From the NCBI RefSeq assembly GCF_901709675.1, contig NC_051104.1, positions 6,803,501 to 6,867,500 on the forward strand: a stretch of DNA of 64,000 nucleotides, read 5' to 3'. The notes under the pieces were generated by a model, which was not told the DNA's origin, ran no database searches, and worked only from the letters and a program-made list of their open reading frames with translations. Origin of the DNA: Syngnathus acus. Lineage: Eukaryota; Chordata; Actinopteri; Syngnathiformes; Syngnathidae. A program made the position numbers and the translations under genes. Below, piece by piece: positions 54,901 through 64,000 of the stretch. Positions within the stretch are counted from its first letter, which is position 1. Each line of letters begins with the position of its first letter.

Positions 54901-55837
54901 AAGAGTTTGTGGATCAGTCCAATATGCAATAAATAATAATCAGGGGAATGTTAATAAATTACAGCCAACATGTTTTCATTTTATAGTGTGTATCTTGGCG
55001 CTGCAGCTTTTTTTGGTCGAATCAGATTTCAACTTTGATGTGTTGCCACGCTTCAGAATTCTGATTGTTGGCGTCCGCCACACTTAAAGGCGTCTTTAAA
55101 TTTTTAACCAATCAGACTTTAGATTCCGCACTCAATGCCTTCACAAATCCTCAGAATAAGGTGGGCATTTTTCCGTTCCCTTGATTGATATAGCTATGTT
55201 TATCCCTCTGATTGGCTGGGCGTAGAATACGCACCAAAGATTGATTAACAGGGGGAGAATGATGTCAGAGATGATTAAAAATTCCTTTTCAAGAAAAATT
55301 GGACTTTATGTGGCTAAGGACAACTAAGATTTTTGCTGGCTGACTTGATTAATAGCGGAAATAGATTTGTTGAGGGCACTTTCAAAGCAGTAGCGTAACA
55401 ATTAGCTTGCACAGGCAGGCAGGAGCAAACAAAAGACGTCTACACTGTCAACATCTCGATAGTACGTCTAGTAATTAACATTTTTATATTAATGGAATTA
55501 ACTGAAAGCAATTACACAGCCACAGTTATTTAAAATACATTAGTAATTTAAAAGACTTATTTTAATGATAGATTGTTGAAATGAACAACAGTTCAAGAAC
55601 CCTAATATAACTAATGTGGTACTTCATGAACCCGTCCTGGGACCAGTACTGTCCATTTTGTGACGTGAGGGACTATTAAGAGGTCATTTAAATACACAGT
55701 GGAGGCCAATTTCTAAAACTCAGTGCCAAGTTGCCGACCACTCCGACCAGTGATACAGGATTTTGATATTTCTGTCACTTTTCATTTCTTAATTTTGCTT
55801 AAAGGAGAAGTCAAGCCAAAAATTCTCTTTGTAATAA

Positions 55838-55965
55838 TCCCCCAAGGCTGTGTGCTGAGCCCCTTGGTGAATTTCCTCTCCACCCATGATAGCAAGGTCA
55901 TCTCAGACTTTACCTTCATAATTATGCTTACCATTGACACAGTTGTGCTATCTCTAATTTATTTT
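55838..55965 (+). mobile_element. Decayed LINE reverse-transcriptase fragment
   Basis: One frame reads PQGCVLSPLVNFLSTHDS and then about twenty residues later TIDTVV. This matches the RT block PQGCVLSPLLxxLxTxD and a degraded FADDT catalytic motif of fish non-LTR elements, with the catalytic Asp pair lost. Upstream bases 55620-55830 (GTGACGTGAGGGACTATTAA) may belong to the same insertion. It is an old, non-functional remnant. Confidence 0.55.
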
Positions 55966-58501
55966 TTGTATTGTGTTTGAGGTAGCAAATACATTTATAG
56001 TTATTATAGCCATATTCACATTTGTGTTATATTTTAGTGAGCTACCTGTCAATGCGTGTTTTCTTTGCAGCGGTCCACAGCGTCTTGTTTGCGTCTACGA
56101 GCTGTCAGGCAAAATTGCTGCATTTAAGCTGCGATATGTCACACCTGATTATGGGTACGTGTTAGCGTCTTTCGCTCCCGTGCGTCGCAGATGCGTGTAT
56201 CGAGACAGGCGAGTCATCAGCGGAGGTCGGATGGCTGGTGACAGCGCCGCGACCTCCGATGACGCCCTCCATTTTGTCAAGCGACGGCTCGAGCAGATTA
56301 CCTCGGGCGCCATCTTCTTACTCTGTATGCTAATGAAAAAAGAGAGAGAGTGAGACGTAATGAGAAATGAGTGGCAGATAAAAGAAATGACTGGGGAAAA
56401 AATAAGGGAGAAAACAGGGACAAGGCAGGAAATGGAGAAAAAGGACCATAAATGAAGGCTGTGTGTGTTTGATGGAGTCATTGAAAGACTTAAAAGGGGG
56501 AAGAAGAAAAAACGGGAGGGCAAACGTGTCACCCATGTGGAGAGAATAAAAACAAATACAGTGAGGATGAAACTGAAAAGGAACAAAAGCAGACTAATGA
56601 AGGTCACGTGCTGCCATATTGGGCCTCCCTGGGATAGAATTTTAGGGTGAAAGGTAAATGAGGCAGCTGCAACAAGATGAATATGATTGTGTGTGCGTGT
56701 CAGACAGTAATGAATTCAAGGTGCAGGATAAGAAAAAAAAAAAAAGGACATTGAGACTAGTTGAATTTCAAACGGGGACACCCTTGCCTCTTTTTACTTG
56801 TGTTGTCCTTGTGGCCAGGTGCCCAAGCATTTGCGTGCGTGCATGACTTTGAACCCAAGGAGCAGGTCGGCGACATAATTGTAATCTATTATGCGCAAAG
56901 TAACTCAGCTGTCCCAAAATGTCATTAGCTAAAAAGCAAATTTCATTATTGCTCTAATAAGGAGCGTGAAGACTCTTTGATGTATTCTACCAACACCTCC
57001 TGCAGCCCACTTTTTTTTTTTTTTTTCTTTCTTCGGTCGACTCACTCATTATTCCCCCGACTCCCTCTCTTCCTGCATCTGCATCCTGGTTCTCAGCGGC
57101 CTAGCCTTTCAAGGTTAAAGTAAATGGCCAATGCCTGTGTTCAAAAAGTGAGAGTCAATTCAGGAGATCACCTTCAGTATACATTATGCTCCGTCCGCCC
57201 CCTCCCTTCAAACCTTTTATGGGTGTTGGGAGTCGATGGCTAATCAGCTAGCATCAGGCTTAGCCCTCATTTCCCCTTCACACGGGCCCCATTAGGGAGC
57301 TGGCTTTCTGGAGCAGGCCGATAAGGACAATATGCTTCGCTTCCACATACACCCCAAATCTTCTACGACCCTTTCGTTTGCTCGTTCAGCTCATTTCTCG
57401 GCTTTCCCTCGCTAAGCATCCACGCTCTCATCCCCGTGCGAGCCTCACCTTTCACTTTTATTTCTCATCATATTTTCCCCAAAGTCAAATTACAACTCCC
57501 ATACTATCAGTGATCGAGGAAATGTGGAGAAAAATTCCTGGAAAAATCAGAAAATACCAAAAAGTCAGTTATTAATTGGTCTGGCATTTTTTAAAAGCAT
57601 ATTCTAGGGGGGCAGTGCCCCTGCAGGCCCCCCTCTAGCTTCACCAGTGTGTACGTCTGTTTTTCTTTTGCCTCAGATTACCTGGAAATGTTCATGATGA
57701 AAATTCCATATGCCTGAACAAGAGTGTTGTAAGGTGAACATTAGCTCCCGCTCCACAGGTTTAGTGGGAAACTCTCCAATCATTTGGATCCTGGACCCTA
57801 AAATAACATTTGTGATGTGCTGTGATACTGACGGTAGTGTTTTGCTTATTTAACTACTGAAGGACCACATATACGGTGCTAAGAGTAGTCCACGCGCTCA
57901 TTTGATGAAATTAGGTTAAGAAGGATCCAGTTCCGTGCTTGCGTTTTTTTTGTGTGATAAAAGCACACAGTGTGGAAATTAGGATGTGTGCAAAAAGTGT
58001 GTTATTCATGTGCATGTGTGTGTGTGCGAGAGAGAGGCTGACTAATCCCTCTGCAGAGCAGAAACGAGTTAAAAACACATCAAAGGGAAGCTTAACCTCG
58101 ATGAAACCTCACCGGGTTTTCAAGAACAACAAATGATCATTCTCCTCATTGTTTCCAGGGGGACTCTTTTCACCACTGCGTCGCTGACACACCCCTTGGT
58201 GCTGGGAGCTTCTTCTTTTTTTTTTTTTTTTTTTAAAGCCAGTGGTTTTAATGACATTGCCATTTCTGTGCTTGTTTGGTCATATGTTTGTGTAAAAGTA
58301 TAACTGTGCTTGCACTTAAAAGAGGACTATTCTTTTTTTTCTTTAACTGTGACATGGCAAATGAGGGAAAACCAAGCTAACAAGGACAAAGTTCTGCTTG
58401 AAATCATTAAAATGCTGGAAATGATAACTGGCTATACAAGTTGCACAGAAGCAATGAAGAATAAAAAGGGGTTTGGAAGACAGGTGTGTGTGTGTGTGCA
58501 T

Positions 58502-58515
58502 GGGGGGGGGGGGGG
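58502..58515. repeat. Poly(G) run after a (GT)n tract
   Basis: Fourteen G bases follow a (TG)n tract at 58483-58499. It may be hard to sequence accurately and could form a G-quadruplex. Confidence 0.9.
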
Positions 58516-59372
58516 TGGCTAGTGAGATGAGGACACATTTTGCGGTCTGGGGCTTGCTTTCACCGACACTACCTCATTATCACAGAATAAAAAGTTCAGG
58601 TTTGTGCACGTTTCTTTTTCTTGTCATGGCTTGCCTAGACACATTACACACATCGCACAAGCACACATGCACACACAGGGTAAGAGACATGGGGGAAAAT
58701 AAATAAATAAACAGGTTAAATGTTCCATTAATCTTATTCCAAAAAGTCACTCTGCATCGTTGAAATGTTAATATTTGTTTTGCAGTTTGTACAATGAGAG
58801 AAGTGCAAGATGACTTTCATTTGAATCTACATGAATTTTTTTTTAGCTATTCAAATCCATGTCGGAAAAAGCAAACAAGACATTTCTATTCAGGGTATGA
58901 AAGTAAATCTAAAAGAGGCACCCAATGGTAATGGCACGGCTACGAAGCGCTTACATGGAGGCAGCAGATTGCGCAACGTGGTGATTACAGGGCGCACAGC
59001 CGCAGTGACCGCACGCAGTAGATGCAGGACACATGGAGCTTGGCTGCCCTACCATCGACAAGCGTGTCGCTAGTCCACATCTTCTACAGAGTCAAGTGTG
59101 CTGGACAATTATCAGTACCAAAATGAACCCCTTATTTAGTATAATTGGAAAAAGAAAATTGAAATCAGTGTCAAAAATACATTTAGGTACAAGAAGCAAT
59201 CTCTGATTAAAATGTGTTGCATTTTTAAAGCATGCAAAGTAAATCAGTACGGAATTTTAATCTATAATAAACGCATACTTGAAGTGGAAGGGTGAAACTA
59301 ATCTTTTTTAGATTTAGGGGAATCCCATGGTCCAGCAGTTCTGGAGAACCCTGCCTGTCTTCCTTCCTTCCT

Positions 59373-59451
59373 TCAGGCGATAAGCACCCTGAGACTTGAC
59401 TTTGACCTGCAGGACATTAACCTCATACTGAGCATGCTCCCCGGTGAGGAG
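59373..59451 (-). CDS. Possible terminal exon of the coiled-coil gene
   Basis: Minus-strand acceptor (TTTTTGACCCCCAG) at 59452-59453. Joined after exon 59624-59823, which ends in phase 2, it continues in frame for 25 codons (SSSPGSMLSMRLMSCRSKSS, ending RVLIA) to a TGA at 59373. The phase fit is suggestive only. On the plus strand the same bases look like an internal exon, with acceptor TTCCTTCCTTCAG at 59376, an open frame AISTLRLDFDLQDINLILSM and a donor GTGAGG after 59442. Sequence alone does not decide between the two strands. Confidence 0.25.
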
Positions 59452-59623
59452 CTGGGGGTCAAAAAGTCATGACAGGTCAAAGTGTTCTGCAGCTTTTATT
59501 TGGTCGGCTCCCTCCCCGGTCTGAGTTCTCCCGGGGAACAAAAGGGAGGGGCCCTCGCCTGTATAGCTACATCCAAAGCTTAGGGTTCACCTGGTCTAGC
59601 TAGCTTTGCTCCAATGGACTCAC

Positions 59624-59823
59624 CTTGGGTTATAGATGCCCTCAATGCCCCTTGTCGCTTGTTTCAGGTTGGGAGGAGGAGGAGTGAGGTGGAAGGGATG
59701 AACGACGGGAGATGGTGAGGAGGTGGGAGGATGAGGGCGGTGGTACTCTACTTGTGTGCACATGCTCCTCTCTTCCTCCAGCTGCCAACGCAAGTGCTTG
59801 TTCTCCTCGCTCAGAGCGTTTAA
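59624..59823 (-). CDS. Exon of an unidentified coiled-coil protein
   Basis: Minus-strand exon after a good acceptor (CTCTCCTTCTCCAG) and before a GTGAGT donor. It starts in phase 0 with LNALSEENKHLRWQLEEERS, a clear heptad coiled coil, and continues MCTQVEYHRPHPPTSSPSPV through a Pro/His-rich linker to GIEGIYNP. An earlier weak donor (GTAGAG, after MCTQ) would give a 72-bp in-frame version without the linker. It joins in frame with exon 61823-61925 so that the coil runs on as SLLNQQ-LNALSEEN. I do not recognise the protein. Confidence 0.65.
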
Positions 59824-61822
59824 CTGGAGAAGGAGAGAGCAGAGAGACTGTGAAACAAAGAAAGACTTCAACAAAGTCCATCACAACATTTTTCAAGGAA
59901 CAACTTGTGGGATGCTTCATCCTCACTAATAAATCCAATCAACCAAATCAAAAGATGTAATTGAAAGTTACCGATAAAAATCAATCTTCACAAGTCAGCA
60001 ACAGCATGGTGATGAACTTGCCGCCATCCCATTATGTGTTTAATTGCCGTTTCACACTTGCCTTCATGCATGTGGAAAAAGAAATGGAAAATTGCACGGG
60101 TATGTGTGTGTGTGTGATGTACGTGCGAGATATTACACTTCTGTAAATTTCAACATAAAAACGACCCATTTGAGCAATCACGAGCTGACCATTTACCACA
60201 AAACATATACAACAACAACAACGAATGCTTTTGTGTCACAACTGATTGCCAGCCCTAGAAAAAAGAAAACAAGAACAGCTAAATTGAGACTTGGACCATT
60301 CATGTGCAGGAGTTTGTAATGCAAATGCAAACATTTCCATTTGTTGTAAGAGCGAGGTAATTACATTGCTAAAGTGGCAGTCCAAAAGTTGGAACATGGC
60401 AGATAAAAGGGTGAAAGCAATTTGAAATAATGTATTTTTAGCAGTGAGGGAAAGTAAAATAAGAAATTAAAGGAGGGGAGAGACAAAGAGACGTGCCGGA
60501 TAATGACAGCTGCATACATCATCATGTGTGTGTCTGTGTCCCAATTTTAGTCCCGTGTGTGCACACACACACACACACACACACACACCTACACAAATGG
60601 CATGCACTAATCTGATGACTACACAAAACCAGGGTTTTAGGCTTAACCCTTGAGGAGCCAATGACACGATGCGTCAAAACCAACCAAAGGCGCTTAAGGA
60701 GTATTTAGTCGCTCTGACAGGAAAACATCCAATCAAATTTGGACATGAAGAAAAAAAGAGGGTGACATTTATAATTGGCTGTGTATTTTAATTTGCCTTA
60801 CGCCTAATTACAAGAGTTGCTGAGGTGGTGGAATTAAAAAAAAAAAAATCCCCGCTTGTCACTTCAACCCTATGTGTGAACTCACTCATTTGTGTTGGGA
60901 TGAAAGGGTTAGTGTGTGTGTGAAAGGAGTGTGTTTGCACTTCCATTCAAATATTAAAACGCGGATTAGAAAACATTGCGAAAACACGGAAAATAACCGC
61001 CGACTGTCAAAAAGAAAATTCTCTGTGAAATTGTTTTGCATGGCACTCATTTGTAGTGTTTGCTTTGGAACATCTGTCGAAATCTTTTTTTTTTCCTCAT
61101 ATGAAAATGATTTTCCTTAGACTGACATAACATCAAATTGACTTGTATACAAAGAGTTGGATGTCTGGAGTTTCTGTCATGTCACAATCGGTCTGATGAA
61201 AATAATACTCGTCTCACGCTGAGTTTGCTCAATGTTCCCTTTGCGTGTTTGCTGGCTAAACTGCAATGATTAGGGTTAGCTGGCTAACTTCAGAAATTGC
61301 TTGAATTTGTGTTGGATGTCTCGGATGCTTATCGTTGAGATTGCAGAGTAAACACAGAAAGTCGTGGGCTCACGACTACTTTTGATTTGTCCTCCTTTGG
61401 TGATTTGTTGATTCTTGTGAAGTTCACCACTGTGGAATAAAAAGATCTGCTCTTTCCTCAGAATATTCCTGCTTCCCTTCCTCCTCCTCCTCCTACATTG
61501 TTTTATCACAGCAGGCCATCTCGCTACGCTGTCATGGGGAGATCAGCACAGCAGTATTGATACACAGCGCTATCTCACTTTCATCAAAGGGAAATCATTT
61601 ACCGGTGGAAAGAGACGTCATAGCTTTGCTCTCATTTTTCCACCTCCTCTTTGCACACCTTACACCACACCCTTTGACATCACCTTTTATCATCGGAAGA
61701 GGAAATGGCGGTCTTTTTTTAAAAGTTGGCCCCAAGTCTTTTTTTTCCCCTTGCCTAACAGCAGGAGGGCTGCGGTATTTTTGTGCATTCTGTTTGCGAC
61801 TATGTGGGTGTGGTGCACTCAC
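59824..61822 (-). other. Intron of the unidentified coiled-coil gene
   Basis: About 2 kb between the two coiled-coil exons. It contains a (CA)n tract at 60561-60588 and AT-rich sequence. I see no further exon. Confidence 0.55.
60561..60588. repeat. (CA)n microsatellite
   Basis: Fourteen CA units, read directly, inside the intron of the coiled-coil gene. Confidence 0.95.
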
Positions 61823-61925
61823 TTGTTGATTTAGCAGACTGATGGCGTCCATGTTGCCCTGCAGTCTGGTCTGCATGTCAGCCAGTCTGCCAAGATTCAG
61901 GGCCATGCAAGTCTCCTTATCTAGG
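61823..61925 (-). CDS. Exon of an unidentified coiled-coil protein (upstream exon)
   Basis: Minus-strand exon bounded by acceptor CTTGTACTTCCAG and donor GTGAGTGC. After one base completing a split codon it encodes LDKETCMALNLGRLADMQTR and LQGNMDAISLLNQQ, amphipathic helix with heptad spacing, and ends in phase 0. The next exon (59624-59823) begins in phase 0 and continues the coil. Since the exon starts mid-codon, the N-terminus lies further right, beyond the window or in 62-64 kb where I found no exon. The gene could be a scaffold, cytoskeletal or channel-associated protein; no family match is claimed. Confidence 0.65.
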
Positions 61926-64000
61926 CTGGAAGTACAAGAGACATTTCAACATATACAAACCACATTTTCCAATTGATTGTTACTTTCTAAACATTTAATA
62001 ACATGAATCTCTTTCCACCTCTTGCATTACACTGTTGAGTCCCTGAGCAGCTCGGGCTGTCAACAAATAAGTTAACACAAAGTCCCTATAACTCAACATT
62101 TACAATTAAAACATGCCCCTCCATTCCCCTTTCTCGTTAAAGTCAGCGAATGGATGGTCCAATCCATCCATAAAAAAAAAAGGAAAAAGTCAAACATAGT
62201 CCAACAAATGTAAAAGTACACTTTGAGCAAAAAATTAAATGGAGTGCGCATGTATAGTGCTTATATTCATCATACGTTTACAAAACCATGACTTATCTCA
62301 GTGAAACGTATCAGAGTATAGCCTACACCAGCACATTTGTAGATGTTCATACATTATTAAAATGGTCTTTAAAACAATCATTAACCTATTTATAAAGTAG
62401 TATAAAAGTAGTTCATACATCTTTTATAAGTGTAGCCTTTTTTTTTTTCTTCTTCTAACGCAGTAAAGACAAACTTTTAACCGTGTACATTTGCAAAGCA
62501 CGTTCAATCAAACATTCTCCAAATCTGGGGCAAGAAAAGAATTGGCTGTGTATGATCGTCATTATAAGCACGTTCATAAGACCTTATTACCGTACCCAAA
62601 GATGGGTGAGCAAATGGTTTCCAGAAATCATTAAATCGTACTACAGCGTTACCGAGAGCAAAACGAGCGCAACCGCAGACATGCGGGAGAACATTAACAC
62701 TACAAGAAGCCATTCAAGATTTTAACTGTTTATTAAAAAGCTTTTTGGGGGGAGACGACAAACAAATGTGAAAGTCTGCTATTTTCAGAAATGCGCCCCA
62801 ACTAAGAAAGGCCTATTAAATTAACGACAGTGGATAATGGCGCTCTGTACGGGCTGAAGAGCGCTCTGCCCCCGCTTCGTGCTCCTTCTTTCATGCCTCA
62901 GTGAACCTGTCCAGTTAGCACTGAGAGTGGGGAAAAAAAAATCCTCTAAATACTTTATTGAAGACTTCTCAGGTCATTAAAGTACCACTGTACCTCCCCT
63001 ATGTTAATGTACTGGTAAAGGACCAAGATGGGAAATTCTTCGATGCGAGGATGCGAAAACGGACTCTTTTTGCTTCACTTGATAAAAGGCGCAAGCTCAT
63101 TGAAATGCTAATAAAGGACATTGTTGTTCCATCAAGTTGGCAAATATAAACCAGAGAAAACTTCAACCAATAATGTTAAAAGAAGGCTTCTTCTACAATA
63201 ATATTATTGCGTGTTTATTGATTGATGAATTCATTTAATAATGGTGTTAACTAGATGAAAGAGGACTAGTTTGAGTTAACTCAAAAACAAGATGACATAC
63301 ATTAAAGCTCCTCTGGTAAACAAGTAAATAACATTTATGGACCAATGGTGCATCTAAAAATAGCAACAAACTAATTGTTATACTCGGAGAAATGTTTATA
63401 ATATTTTGTTGAGCTTGTTTTTGCATGTACAAACAGTAAATGGACCTTGTAGTCAGAATATTATTTATTTATCCATCTCCGCCTTTTGACAGAATGCAAT
63501 TTGAATCACTCTCCATTAAGCAACAAACTAATTTAGCCTGGCAAATGCAAATAGTTTTGAAAGACGAAACCACATTTTCTGCAAATGACATTCATAAAAT
63601 GGAAAATAATTGCAACTGACCCTTCCAGATCTTTTAATTTCACACCATAATTATCGCACAGCCAACAGCCATGGGCGGAATGGCACACATTTACTTTCAT
63701 CTATTAAATTGCCTCTCCAAAATGCAGTATGTCATCCATTGGTTTGACTGTGCAGATGTGCCAACACAAAATAAGCATGTGATACAAAGGCCTTCCTTCC
63801 CAGATGCTAACGTGGTGCTGAGCAGATGATGAGTCGGAGCCAGAGCAGAGACAACGGCTTGAGATTTATGTAGCCATGCTTGGCCAAACGCCTGTGTAAA
63901 CATCTGCTCCTGCGTTTAAACGCAAATATGGATGTGTGTAATTAGCTGCTTAACCCAATCAGTGTGTATATAATTACAGTCATTAGTGTCGACGCCTAGC
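61926..64000. other. Upstream intron or flank of the coiled-coil gene
   Basis: AT-rich non-coding sequence with a poly(T) tract near 62438-62450 and an evenly composed stretch around 62490-62930 that looks like a conserved element. No exon, RNA gene or mobile element was recognised. Confidence 0.45.

Larger units (their letters stand above)
27796..59372. other. Gene desert with blocks resembling conserved non-coding elements
   Basis: About 31.5 kb without a recognisable gene. Long tracts are AT-rich with many TAAT/ATTA words (homeodomain-type) and no internal repeat structure, for example about 36240-36400, 38800-40160, 42040-42900, 43240-43560, 47490-47590 and 50480-50720. They alternate with purine-rich stretches, (CA)n, (GA)n and poly(G/T) tracts. 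Short (CGG)n-containing patches sit at 41522-41540 and 43560-43580. This texture is typical of cis-regulatory deserts around developmental genes, but conservation cannot be tested from one sequence. Confidence 0.45.

Noticed and set aside
56149-56607. 152-codon minus-strand open frame
   Set aside because: Most of it is translation of a purine-rich, simple-sequence stretch. Only the CpG-dense end is of interest and is reported as a possible regulatory patch.
62483-62725. 80-codon plus-strand open frame
   Set aside because: No splice context, no recognisable family, and neighbouring sequence looks like non-coding conserved DNA.

Overview
This is vertebrate nuclear DNA, most likely from a teleost fish with a compact, percomorph-like genome. 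The genes are split by many short GT-AG introns, microsatellites are dense, and the dispersed repeats resemble common fish families. The three multi-exon genes are clear members of vertebrate families. Species cannot be set from the sequence. No prokaryotic, CRISPR or viral system was seen.

Left part (1-24.4 kb) is gene-dense. relch (RAB11-binding LisH/coiled-coil/HEAT protein) runs on the minus strand from its start codon at 6947 and leaves the window at base 1 inside exon 13. Head to head with it, across about 1 kb of shared promoter, pign (GPI ethanolamine phosphate transferase 1) is complete on the plus strand in 28 coding exons (8346-13871, 948 aa). The relch/pign pairing is the same as in human 18q21. 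Next, on the plus strand, come a single-coding-exon class A GPCR most like GPR141 (15620-16549, 309 aa) and a complete 11-exon HNF4-type nuclear receptor (19932-24199, 458 aa), best read as hnf4b, the paralogue mammals lack. The four genes share no pathway: relch acts in endosomal cholesterol transport, pign in GPI-anchor assembly in the ER, the GPCR at the cell surface, and the HNF4 in gut/liver-type transcription. They are grouped by synteny only.

Middle and right (24.4-59.3 kb) is a gene desert of about 35 kb. It is AT-rich and rich in TAAT/ATTA blocks, with short GC-rich or (CGG)n islands. It looks like a conserved-noncoding-element desert of a developmental regulator, but conservation cannot be measured here. 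One candidate 63-bp minus-strand exon (27733-27795), a perfect estrogen-response-element palindrome (51944-51956), a CpG-dense patch (about 56150-56330) and a decayed LINE reverse-transcriptase fragment (about 55.84-55.96 kb) stand out.

Right end (59.3-62 kb): two minus-strand exons encode a coiled-coil protein that I do not recognise (61823-61925 and 59624-59823). They join in frame, and a possible terminal exon lies at 59373-59451. The rest of the gene lies beyond base 64000.

The most useful leads are the unidentified coiled-coil gene, the hnf4b and GPR141-like neighbours of pign, the isolated in-frame exon, good CTCF-motif matches near the gene-block edges, and the candidate enhancer blocks in the desert.
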